This document shows positions 1-6,591 of a stretch of DNA of 8,273 bases, in pieces. Source of the stretch: Oscillospiraceae bacterium (GTDB lineage Bacteria > Bacillota > Clostridia > Oscillospirales > Ruminococcaceae); the NCBI GenBank assembly GCA_017828935.1, contig JAGAUG010000009.1, positions 1 to 8,273 on the forward strand, read 5' to 3'. Position 1 is the stretch's first letter, and each line of letters opens with the position of its first letter. The notes beneath the pieces are model-generated. The model did not search any database. It saw nothing but the letters and a program-made list of their open reading frames with translations, and had not been told where the DNA came from. Both the position numbers and the translations under genes were made by a program.

Positions 1-438
1 TCTAATATTAAGTCTCATGTTAAAGACTCTAAAGCTCATGTAGACCCTAATTTAATTTCTGAATTAAAATCTGACTTCGCTCGCCATTCTCAAGATAAAA
101 AAATTCACGTTGACTCCTCTTCTATCGATAATTTAAAATCCTGTCTTTCTTCTCACTCTCAAGACAAAAATATTCATATCGATCCTGTCGAATTCTCTAA
201 TATTAAGTCTCATGTTAAAGACTCTAAAGCTCATGTAGACCCTAATTTAATTTCTGAATTAAAATCTGACTTCGCTCGCCATTCTCAAGATAAAAAAATT
301 CACGTTGACTCCTCTTCTGTCGATAATTTAAAATCTAGTCTTTCTTCTCATTCTCAAGACAAAAATATTCATATCGATCCAGTCGAATTCTCTAATATTA
401 AGTCTCATGTTAAAGACTCTAAAGCTCATGTCGACCCT
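1..438 (+). repeat. 195-bp tandem repeat inside the fibre gene (two full copies in view plus a partial third)
   Basis: Copies begin at 1, 196 and 391. Copies 1 and 2 differ at only five of 195 positions (124, 141, 142, 156 and 186 in copy 1), giving two amino-acid changes (Ile42 to Val, Cys48 to Ser) and three silent changes. The third copy matches for 48 bp (391-438, one difference at 432) and then diverges into related 19-residue modules. The period is a multiple of three, so copy-number change keeps the frame. The window opens within the array at a repeat phase, so more copies may lie upstream. Confidence 0.93.
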
Positions 439-867
439 GTTACGATATCACAATTAAAATCTCATGTAGAAAATTCAAAAATTCACTTTAACGAAAATAA
501 TTTAAATAAAATAAATGAACACATAAATAATAGTGCTATACACGTCGATCCAGCTAAGCTCACTAATCCATTTTATTTTGTTGGTTCATATATTGGCGAC
601 GGAAACAGCCAACAGCTTATCAAGTTACCGTTTTCTCCATCGTTCGTTATTGTATTCGCTAAAAATTTAATTCCTGTTTGTCTAACAACAAATACAGGTG
701 AATCTGTTATTACTTTTGCGTGTTGCTCAAAAGACTCTGCTTCTCTTGGCTTGGTTCCTTCTCCGGAAGGATTTATCGCTCAAACAACAAAATCGTTTCA
801 ACCAAATAAAATCGCCAAACACTTAAATACCAGCGGAATAAATTATCATTACATTGCTTTTAGATAA
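1..867 (+). CDS. Phage tail-fibre-like repeat protein, C-terminal part (5' end outside window)
   Basis: Reading frame 1 is open from the first base to TAA at 865-867 (a second TAA follows), giving 288 residues with no start in view. Residues 1 to about 183 are nine short modules, each with the pattern H-x6-H-[VIF]-[DN] (His pairs at 6/13, 29/36, 52/59, 71/78, 94/101, 117/124, 136/143, 155/162, 174/181). Modules are 19 or 23 residues long, and three of them (19+23+23) form a 65-residue higher-order repeat. From about residue 184 a non-repetitive domain begins with FVGSYIGDGNSQQLIKLPF and ends in NYHYIAFR. Its order (glycine-rich turn, a 'PSFVIVFAKN' strand, terminal Y-x-Y-IAF) resembles the C-terminal tip domain of many Firmicutes prophage tail-fibre proteins, whose shafts also carry 'H...HV' repeats. 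I infer a trimeric receptor-binding fibre of a prophage, tailocin or related particle. A secreted surface adhesin is the alternative. No other phage gene is visible. Confidence 0.72.
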   Translation, partial: SNIKSHVKDSKAHVDPNLISELKSDFARHSQDKKIHVDSSSIDNLKSCLSSHSQDKNIHIDPVEFSNIKSHVKDSKAHVDPNLISELKSDFARHSQDKKIHVDSSSVDNLKSSLSSHSQDKNIHIDPVEFSNIKSHVKDSKAHVDPVTISQLKSHVENSKIHFNENNLNKINEHINNSAIHVDPAKLTNPFYFVGSYIGDGNSQQLIKLPFSPSFVIVFAKNLIPVCLTTNTGESVITFACCSKDSASLGLVPSPEGFIAQTTKSFQPNKIAKHLNTSGINYHYIAFR

Positions 868-880
868 TAATTTAAATTTA

Positions 881-920
881 AAAATTTTTAACTTTTCAAT
901 GTTTATACAGTTAAATATTC
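881..920. repeat. Decayed second copy of the terminator hairpin sequence
   Basis: Positions 881-920 align without gaps to 953-992 (offset 72 bp) with 31 of 40 bases identical, including the shared nine-base run ACTTTTCAA (891-899 and 963-971). The right arm has diverged, so the long stem is lost. A weaker 7-bp stem remains (887-893 with 909-915, 15-nt loop). It begins 14 bp after the fibre stop codon and could still help end plus-strand transcription. Chance similarity in AT-rich DNA cannot be fully excluded. Confidence 0.45.
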
Positions 921-955
921 AAATATTTTTATATCGATTTTATATAACAAACAAA

Positions 956-998
956 ATTTTCCACTTTTCAACGTTTACAAAGTTGAAAAGTGGAAAAT
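956..998. terminator. Rho-independent terminator hairpin between convergent genes
   Basis: Perfect 17-bp inverted repeat: 956-972 (ATTTTCCACTTTTCAAC) pairs with 982-998 across a 9-nt loop. On the minus strand the stem is followed at once by a T-rich tail (TTTGTTTGTT), as expected for an end to the unit whose last stop codon is at 1057. On the plus strand the first T run comes about 9 nt after the stem (1008-1013), so termination of the fibre gene is likely weaker. The rest of the 868-1056 gap is AT-rich with no other signal I can support. Confidence 0.85.
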
Positions 999-1056
999 CA
1001 AAAAATATTTTTTATTTTATATAAAACCAAAAACAAATTTTAATAAACTATATAAA

Positions 1057-3555
1057 TTATTTATATTTATTTTTAAAATTAATAAATAATTTAAAAAATT
1101 CGTACCAGATTACGCTTACTATAGAAATTAAAATAACAGATATTAATTGAGATGAACTAAGTGCTCTAGTTTTAAAAACAAAACTTAGCGGTGAAAGATA
1201 TAATAATAATAATTGAAATATTATTACAGATCCAACTATTAACCAAATTATCTTGTCTTTAGAAAATTCTTTTATAACTTCAAAGATCGATTTTGTATCT
1301 GAACTGTTAACATATACAAGAAAAATATTAGAAAAAACTAAAATCGAAAGCGCAAAGCTCCTCGCAAGATTTTCATCGCCATTGTTTTTTATTATAGTAA
1401 TATACGATATAAAAGTGTTTAAAAATATTATAAGACCTTGAAAAATAATTTTAAATAAATCTCCAAAAGATATTAATTTCTTAGAAATATCTATTGGATT
1501 TTTTTTCATAATATTTTTTTCAGCAGGTTGTCTCTCTAAAACAATCGCTGAAATCGGCCCGACTATTAATTCAAGTAAGACTATATGAATCGGCATAAGC
1601 ATTGGACTAAGACCAATAAACGGCAACAGCAACGTTATCAAAACTATTGGAACTTTAAAAGTTAAAACATATCTAATCGCCTTGCTTATATTATCTCTAA
1701 TTCTCCTACCGTCTTTTATTGTCTCTACAATCGTTGAAAAATTATCGTCTAACAAGACCATATCAGAAGCTTCTTTAGCGACGTTTGTACCTCTTTGTCC
1801 CATCGCGATTCCAATATCAGCGAATTTTAAAGCAGGAGCATCGTTAACACCGTCACCCGTCATCGCAACCACTAAATTATTAGACTTAATCGCTTTTATT
1901 ATTTTCATCTTTTGCTCCGGAATCACTCTAGCAAATATATTAGTATTTTTTACAGCCAAAGTTAGCTGTTCGTCACTCATTGATTCAATTTGATCGCCTG
2001 TTAATATATTCCCGTCTAAAGAAAGTCCGATTTTAGACCCAATCGCTCTAGCTGTAACAGGATTGTCTCCCGTTATCATTATAACTTTTATTCCGGCTTG
2101 ATTACAAATTTTGATACTTTCAAAAACTGCTTCTCTAGGAGGATCAACAAAACTAATTAGACCAATAAATTCTAGCTCACAGTCTTTAATATTCTTAGGA
2201 ATCTCAGATTCGCTTTGAAGCTCAATAGCAGCAACAGCAATAACTCTATAGCCTTCTTTTGATAAGTCATATTGTTGTCTTTCGATTTGAGTTTTTTGGC
2301 TTTCTGTTAACTTAGATATTTTTAAAACGCTCTCCGGTGAGCCCTTTACAGCTATTAATGGCTTATTATTTAGTTCCCAAACGTGCCCCATCATTTTTAG
2401 TTCAGAAGTAAATGGATACTCTGTAATTAATTTATTTTCAAAAAGTTTATCAGTATCTAAATTACAGTATTTTATTATAGCTTGTTCCATCGGATCATAC
2501 GAATTTTTTTCGCAAGCCAGAACCGCGATTTTTTTAAGATATTCTTGATTATCAGGTTTAAGACAACTAATATTAGAAACTTGCATCTTGTTTTCAGTTA
2601 GTGTACCAGTTTTATCAACACACAAAACTGAAATCCCGCCGAGCGTTTCAACACTAGAGAGCTTTCTTATAAGAGATTTTTTTGTTGAAAGTCTATATGC
2701 ACCTAAAGATAAAAATATAGTAAGAACAACAGGAAATTCTTCAGGGATCGTACTGATTGCGAAAGTAATCCCGCTAAGAATTGCTTTATATAAATCATTA
2801 TATCTATAATAAGTAATAAAAAATACAGCAACTAGCATCAAAAGAGCCAAAAACGAAACTGACTTTACAAGTCCACGAACTTGTGTTTCAAGAGGAGTCG
2901 GTCTCATCGGAGTTTCCAAAATACTCTTTCCGATCTTTCCTGTTTCGGTATTTTGACCGGTTGCTGTTACTTTTATTTCAGCTGAACCCAAAACTACGTT
3001 TGTACCCTGATAAACATGATTAACTTTAAAATAATTATTATTTTGGTCTTCTGATATATTTTTATATATTATATCTGACTCTCCTGTTAAAGACGATTCG
3101 TCAACAGCCAAGTCGCTTTGAGATAAAATAACGCCGTCAGCGCAAATTTTATCGCCTTCAGTTATTATTAAAATATCGCCAGGAACTACATTAGCGCTAT
3201 CTATTTCGATTATTTTCCCGTCTCGTTTAACAAGAGCTTTAGGCTCAGACAGTTCGCGAAGTTTTTCAAGACTTTTATCTGTTTTATATTCTTGTATAAT
3301 ATCTATCGCCATCATAAAAATAACAGACAAGATCATAATCAAGCCTTCAACAATTTCTTTTGATATAAAAAAATAAATAAAAGCAGTTATTATAAGCAAT
3401 ATAAACATCGGTTCTTTTAAAACTTCTAGCGCAATATCAAAAATCGTCTTAGTTTTTACTGCTTCGAGGCGATTATACCCGTATTTTTTTAAAAGTTCTT
3501 TGGCCTTTGTTTCTGAAAGACCTATATTTTTTATTATTTCGTTGTTTTGATCCAA
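1057..3555 (-). CDS. P-type (P2-like) cation-transporting ATPase
   Basis: A membrane ion pump of 832 residues that couples ATP hydrolysis, through an aspartyl-phosphate, to cation transport. All catalytic parts are visible: actuator motif TGES (157-160), TM4 motif PEEFP (271-275), phosphorylation motif DKTGTLT with Asp314, nucleotide-binding KGSPE (404-408), DPPRE (471-475), MITGDN (493-498) and TGDGVNDAP (566-574). About ten membrane helices fit the hydrophobic runs: two pairs before the catalytic domain and six after about residue 625. There is no heavy-metal-binding N-terminal domain and no CPC motif, so it is not a P1B copper or zinc pump. It resembles calcium-type P2 pumps of the PEEFP subgroup, but TM5 has Lys634 and TM6 reads LELIVGP with Gly666 where an Asp is usual (see findings), so the ion is uncertain. 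The start is TTG, fixed by a perfect AGGAGG. It is the last gene of the minus-strand unit, 44 bp after gpmI. Confidence 0.93.
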   Translation of the reverse strand: MDQNNEIIKNIGLSETKAKELLKKYGYNRLEAVKTKTIFDIALEVLKEPMFILLIITAFIYFFISKEIVEGLIMILSVIFMMAIDIIQEYKTDKSLEKLRELSEPKALVKRDGKIIEIDSANVVPGDILIITEGDKICADGVILSQSDLAVDESSLTGESDIIYKNISEDQNNNYFKVNHVYQGTNVVLGSAEIKVTATGQNTETGKIGKSILETPMRPTPLETQVRGLVKSVSFLALLMLVAVFFITYYRYNDLYKAILSGITFAISTIPEEFPVVLTIFLSLGAYRLSTKKSLIRKLSSVETLGGISVLCVDKTGTLTENKMQVSNISCLKPDNQEYLKKIAVLACEKNSYDPMEQAIIKYCNLDTDKLFENKLITEYPFTSELKMMGHVWELNNKPLIAVKGSPESVLKISKLTESQKTQIERQQYDLSKEGYRVIAVAAIELQSESEIPKNIKDCELEFIGLISFVDPPREAVFESIKICNQAGIKVIMITGDNPVTARAIGSKIGLSLDGNILTGDQIESMSDEQLTLAVKNTNIFARVIPEQKMKIIKAIKSNNLVVAMTGDGVNDAPALKFADIGIAMGQRGTNVAKEASDMVLLDDNFSTIVETIKDGRRIRDNISKAIRYVLTFKVPIVLITLLLPFIGLSPMLMPIHIVLLELIVGPISAIVLERQPAEKNIMKKNPIDISKKLISFGDLFKIIFQGLIIFLNTFISYITIIKNNGDENLARSFALSILVFSNIFLVYVNSSDTKSIFEVIKEFSKDKIIWLIVGSVIIFQLLLLYLSPLSFVFKTRALSSSQLISVILISIVSVIWYEFFKLFINFKNKYK

Positions 3556-3563
3556 AAGAAAAA

Positions 3564-3569
3564 CCTCCT
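3564..3569 (-). promoter_or_regulatory. Ribosome binding site of the ATPase (decides a TTG start)
   Basis: AGGAGG on the minus strand, 8 nt before TTG at 3555-3553. No ATG, GTG or other start lies at a suitable distance in this frame, so TTG is the supported initiation codon. Confidence 0.85.
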
Positions 3570-3599
3570 TTTTTAATAAATAAAATAAAATAAATTAAA

Positions 3600-5132
3600 T
3601 TAATTTTTAATAATTAAAGATTCGCCTGTCATCTCGCTTGGTTTCTTTAGATTTATTATATCTAAAATTGTCGGAGCAATATCTCCAAGACGCCCTCCCG
3701 ATCTGAGCTGACAATCGTGACCAACGACAGTAAATATAACCGGATTAGTTGTATGAGCTGTCATCGGAACACCGTCTTCTTTGATCATCTCTTCGGCGTT
3801 TCCGTGGTCAGAAGTTATTATTAGAACACCTGACTTTTCTTTTATTTTTTCTTCTAGTCTTTTTATATTTTTGTCAACAGTTTCGACAGCCTCGATAGCT
3901 GCTTCGTAAGATCCTGTGTGACCTACCATATCGCAGTTAGCGAAATTTAAAATAATAATATCATATTTGTCTTTATCAAGAGCTTCGAGTGTTTTATCTG
4001 TAATTTGATCAGCACTCATTTTAGGCGCTAGATCGTAAGTTGCAACAGCAGGTGAAGGGATCAGCTCTCGATCTTCGTTTTCAAATTGTTTTTCAACTCC
4101 TCCGCTGAAAAAAAACGTTACATGAGCATATTTTTCTGTTTCAGCTATATGAAGCTGAGAGAAACCAGATTTTGATAAATATTCAGTTAAACTATTTTTT
4201 ATCTCTAGAGGCTTGAACGCGACGCGAACGTTTGTAATAGTCTCGTCGTATTGCGTCATACAAACGAATTTAGAACAAAGAGCACCTTGGTCTCTTTTAA
4301 AATAATCAAAGTTTTCGTCAACAAAAGCTCTTGTAATTTGACGAGCTCTGTCTGGTCTAAAATTAAAAAATATAATAGAATCTCCTTTTTTTATCATACC
4401 AGATTTATCGCAAATTATTGGTCTTAAAAATTCATCTGTTTGATTATTATCATATCTTGATTTTATAGTTTTATGAATTTCAGAAGTTTCTTCGCCTTCG
4501 CCGTTTACCATAGCACTATAAGCGATTTGAACTCGATCCCAACGATTGTCGCGATCCATCGCGAAGTATCGACCAATAACAGTAGCTATCTTACCAACTC
4601 CGATTTCTTTTATTTTTTCTTCAATTTCGAAAATATATCCGTCAGCTGATTTTATATCGACGTCCCGACCGTCTGTAAAACAATGAAGATAAACTTTTTT
4701 TAATTTATTATCTTTAGCTAATTTTAAAAGTCCGTAAAGATGAGACAAGTGGCTGTGGACCCCGCCGTTAGATATCAAGCCCATTATATGTAAGCTTTTA
4801 TTATTGTCTTGACAATATTTTATTATATCTAAAAACTCAGGATTAGAAAAAAAATCCCCGTCTTCTATTGACTTTGTAATTCTTGTAAGTCCTTGATAAA
4901 CAACTCGCCCTGCTCCGATATTAGTGTGACCAACTTCGGAGTTTCCGATTTGACCCTCGGGAAGTCCAACATCGAGACCCGAAGCGCTTATAAGTGTCGT
5001 AGGACACTCAGAAGTTAGTCTATCTAAATTTGGAGTCTTGCTATTTAAAATTGCGTTTCCATTTTTTTTTCTAGAGTAACCGTAGCCATCTAAAATTGCT
5101 AATAATAACGGTTTTCCTAATTTTTTTTTCAT
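3600..5132 (-). CDS. gpmI: 2,3-bisphosphoglycerate-independent phosphoglycerate mutase
   Basis: Cytoplasmic glycolytic and gluconeogenic enzyme that interconverts 3- and 2-phosphoglycerate through a phosphoserine intermediate with two Mn2+ ions. It has 510 residues, the normal length for the family. All signature residues are present: metal ligand Asp15 in ILDGYGY, catalytic Ser65 in QIGNSEVGH, His126 in NGGVHSH, TDGRD (153-157), the substrate arginines in GRY, DRDNRW and RPDR (188, 194, 197, 259, 262), Lys334 in EKYAH, Asp401 and His405 in NCDMVGH, Asp442-His443 in SDHGN, and His460 in AHTTNP. The phosphatase domain is split around the transferase domain (about residues 80-310) in the usual way. 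ATG start with AGGAGG (5139-5144) 6 nt upstream. It lies 27 bp after the HEPN gene and 44 bp before the ATPase gene, away from the gap-pgk-tpi cluster that often carries gpmI in Firmicutes. It appears intact and functional. Confidence 0.98.
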   Translation of the reverse strand: MKKKLGKPLLLAILDGYGYSRKKNGNAILNSKTPNLDRLTSECPTTLISASGLDVGLPEGQIGNSEVGHTNIGAGRVVYQGLTRITKSIEDGDFFSNPEFLDIIKYCQDNNKSLHIMGLISNGGVHSHLSHLYGLLKLAKDNKLKKVYLHCFTDGRDVDIKSADGYIFEIEEKIKEIGVGKIATVIGRYFAMDRDNRWDRVQIAYSAMVNGEGEETSEIHKTIKSRYDNNQTDEFLRPIICDKSGMIKKGDSIIFFNFRPDRARQITRAFVDENFDYFKRDQGALCSKFVCMTQYDETITNVRVAFKPLEIKNSLTEYLSKSGFSQLHIAETEKYAHVTFFFSGGVEKQFENEDRELIPSPAVATYDLAPKMSADQITDKTLEALDKDKYDIIILNFANCDMVGHTGSYEAAIEAVETVDKNIKRLEEKIKEKSGVLIITSDHGNAEEMIKEDGVPMTAHTTNPVIFTVVGHDCQLRSGGRLGDIAPTILDIINLKKPSEMTGESLIIKN

Positions 5133-5138
5133 TATAAA

Positions 5139-5144
5139 CCTCCT
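5139..5144 (-). promoter_or_regulatory. Strong ribosome binding site of gpmI
   Basis: Perfect AGGAGG on the minus strand with 6 nt to the ATG at 5132-5130. It suggests gpmI is translated efficiently on its own within the polycistronic unit rather than through coupling to the HEPN gene. Confidence 0.85.
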
Positions 5145-5159
5145 AAAAAATAATAATTT

Positions 5160-5582
5160 TTATTTTAAATATTCTTTATAAATTTTATTACAAATTTCAT
5201 CAAACACAGCTTTTGTTGAAATATAAATTTTTCTGATTTGTTTTTCTGTAATCTCAAAAAACAGATCAGACGGATATCTTGTATCTATATAGCAATGATT
5301 TATTAGCGCACATTCATCTAAAAACTCTATAAAATCTTTGTCGCTCCTAGCCGCTTGTTTACAAAGCCAAAGCAAGTTGTGGCCGTCTAATAGCCTAGCG
5401 TGTTTAAATAATATATAGCTTTTTAAAACTTTCTCGAGCGTTTGTTGACAATGAAAAGCAACAAGTTTATAACATCTAGGTTTTGATATAAGCGTTTCAG
5501 CTGCAATCAAATCTTCTTGGGCGCTATCTAACCATGTGTGAAAACGCTTGCTATCATTGATGTGTTTGTTCTTGTGACCCAT
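5160..5582 (-). CDS. HEPN-domain protein (partner of the upstream MNT-like gene)
   Basis: A 140-residue, all-helical, soluble protein covering the whole HEPN fold with little else. Family hallmarks in order: WLDSAQEDLIAAE (17-29), the helix FHCQQTLEKVLKSYI (43-57), GHNLLWL (67-73, the usual 'T-H-D-L' position) and YIDTRYPSD (98-106), followed by a final amphipathic helix. HEPN proteins of this type usually pair with a minimal nucleotidyltransferase; some such pairs act as toxin-antitoxin or AMPylation modules and others have no known role. The HepT-type catalytic R-x4-H-x-Y near the C-terminus is not visible. An R63-x4-H68 spacing exists, but it falls at the conserved family His before the third helix and lacks the Tyr, so I do not count it as an RNase site. 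The start is ATG at 5582, 10 nt after AGGA (5593-5596); a TTG one codon earlier is possible. It overlaps the MNT-like gene by 29 bp, so translation is probably coupled. Confidence 0.85.
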   Translation of the reverse strand: MGHKNKHINDSKRFHTWLDSAQEDLIAAETLISKPRCYKLVAFHCQQTLEKVLKSYILFKHARLLDGHNLLWLCKQAARSDKDFIEFLDECALINHCYIDTRYPSDLFFEITEKQIRKIYISTKAVFDEICNKIYKEYLK

Positions 5583-5907
5583 CAATTAAAATTCCTGTTT
5601 TTAAAATTTTATTAACAAAAGAGTGTTTTTTAGACTTTAGTGTTTCCCATTCTTCTTGTGTATATATTATCACATCAAACGGAATATCGCTGTCGATATT
5701 TTTATAAATATTTTTTTCGATTTCGAGTTTGTTTTTAATATTCAAAATAATACAAATTTTAAAACTAAGAGTTTTTTTGCTGCTGCCAACTTTTCTGTGA
5801 AATAATATTAATTTATCAGGATTAGTTAGGTTTTTGATTTCTTTTAAGATATCAAAAATATCTATATTTTCTGAAATTTCTAAATTTTGGCTAAAATTAT
5901 CTTCCAA
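5554..5907 (-). CDS. Degenerate MNT-type nucleotidyltransferase-like protein
   Basis: 117 residues. Minimal nucleotidyltransferases read roughly '..K-I-I-L-F-G-S-x9-S-D-I-D-L' and later 'vDvvvyt.ee...sf...i...G..ly'. Here residues 31-55 start KLILFHRK and continue to SFKICIIL. Spacing and hydrophobic pattern fit, but Gly-Ser has become His37-Arg38, and the two metal-binding Asp positions are Phe49 and Ile51. The C-terminal half keeps the family pattern well (IPFDVIIYTQEEWETL at 75-90, KHSFVNKILKTGILID at 94-109). I infer an NTase fold without catalytic activity that may serve as a binding partner or antitoxin for the overlapping HEPN protein. The frame is intact, which argues against a simple pseudogene. 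It ends in TGA directly followed by TAG. The start is TTG at 5907, with AAGGG (5916-5920) 8 nt upstream; GTG at 5916 lies too close to that site. The family call rests on pattern memory and gene pairing. Confidence 0.65.
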   Translation of the reverse strand: MEDNFSQNLEISENIDIFDILKEIKNLTNPDKLILFHRKVGSSKKTLSFKICIILNIKNKLEIEKNIYKNIDSDIPFDVIIYTQEEWETLKSKKHSFVNKILKTGILIDGSQEQTHQ

Positions 5908-5915
5908 GAATTTCA

Positions 5916-5920
5916 CCCTT
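5916..5920 (-). promoter_or_regulatory. Ribosome binding site that decides the TTG start of the MNT-like gene
   Basis: AAGGG on the minus strand, 8 nt before TTG at 5907-5905. The GTG at 5916-5914 would overlap this site and leave no spacer, so it is less likely to be used. Confidence 0.5.
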
Positions 5921-5956
5921 TCTTTATAATTTTATAATTTAAAATTTTTAATTTTT

Positions 5957-6562
5957 TTATTTGCTTTCTTTGGACGCAATATAATAATTATTTTTATTAT
6001 CTTTTTTTAATATATAATATTCGTCGTGTTTTAGCTTTGTTTTATTATCCGTCACAACAACTTTAAATTTAAGCCGTTGATCATCTAAAACACTAACTTC
6101 TTTTTTTTCGTAAGTTTTGTCGTCAAAAAAACTAATATATTCATCAAAAAAATAAAAACCATTTTTTTTATCAAAAAACTTCTCATCTTCGAATTTAAAA
6201 TTTTCTATACCGAATAAATTTTTAACGATTTCTTTAAGTTCGATTTCAGAAATAATATATTTATTTATTTTATTATCATAGTCAATATTTGAGCTCGATA
6301 AAATTTTATAATATTGACAAACTTTTAAAATATATTTTTTTGATAAGTTTAGCGGATTACTAAAATCGATAGAATCTGTTTCGCTTAAAAATCTAATCTT
6401 TTGATCCCAAATAATTTCAGGGTCTAAATAAAAATTATCTTGATTTTTTAAATTTATTTTTATCTCTGTTTTTTTAAAACAACTAGTAAATAAACTTAAA
6501 AATAAACTTAGAATAATTCCTAAAAAAGCTAATAAATTTTTTTTTGTTTTTTGATTTTTCAT
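5957..6562 (-). CDS. Small predicted lipoprotein of unknown function
   Basis: 201 residues. The N-terminus is a lipoprotein signal: basic residues (KNQKTKK), a hydrophobic stretch (10-25), then LFTSC with Cys28 as the likely lipidated residue. The -3 position is Phe rather than the usual Leu, so the lipobox is slightly atypical. The mature part is hydrophilic, rich in Lys, Asp, Glu, Asn and aromatic residues, with no cysteine-rich or catalytic motif that I recognise. It ends in a strand-like run (about 165-198: KFKVVVTDNKTK ... EYYILKKD) that looks like a small beta-rich C-terminal domain. I do not recognise a family. The gene starts 29 bp after potD, with AGGAG (6573-6577) 10 nt before the ATG, and is probably co-transcribed with it. 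A role at the cell surface beside the PotD-like protein is possible, but rests only on adjacency. Confidence 0.75.
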   Translation of the reverse strand: MKNQKTKKNLLAFLGIILSLFLSLFTSCFKKTEIKINLKNQDNFYLDPEIIWDQKIRFLSETDSIDFSNPLNLSKKYILKVCQYYKILSSSNIDYDNKINKYIISEIELKEIVKNLFGIENFKFEDEKFFDKKNGFYFFDEYISFFDDKTYEKKEVSVLDDQRLKFKVVVTDNKTKLKHDEYYILKKDNKNNYYIASKESK

Positions 6563-6591
6563 TTTTTAGTTTCTCCTAAAAAATATTAAAA

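Noticed and set aside
1..438. Direct repeats as a possible CRISPR array
   Set aside because: The units are contiguous 195-bp coding repeats with no variable spacers, and the protein frame runs through them.
600..867. Fibre tip as the target of a diversity-generating retroelement
   Set aside because: No adjacent near-identical template repeat or reverse transcriptase is visible, and the tip does not look like the C-type lectin fold of known targets.
1253..1441. Plus-strand open frame of 62 codons
   Set aside because: It lies wholly within the ATPase gene on the other strand, has no plausible ribosome binding site and encodes no recognisable motif.
1682..1993. Plus-strand open frame of 103 codons
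   Set aside because: Antisense to the most conserved part of the ATPase (TGDGVNDAP region); it is a by-product of that gene's codon pattern.
2588..2809. Plus-strand open frame of 73 codons
   Set aside because: Antisense to the phosphorylation and TM4 region of the ATPase, with no independent support.
5376..5396. R-x4-H in the HEPN protein as an RNase active site
   Set aside because: The His sits at the family's conserved 'H-D-L' position before helix 3 rather than near the C-terminal helix, and the Tyr of the HepT motif is absent.
5551..5556. Alternative genetic code with TGA read as Trp
   Set aside because: The MNT-like frame ends TGA-TAG, so a read-through would stop one codon later. The Trp codons I checked are TGG, and I found no in-frame TGA inside the genes.
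5917..5956. Possible internal promoter or terminator in the AT-rich gap before the MNT-like gene
   Set aside because: It contains TATAAA-like words and short A/T palindromes, but these are expected by chance at this composition and there is no convincing -35 partner or GC-containing stem.
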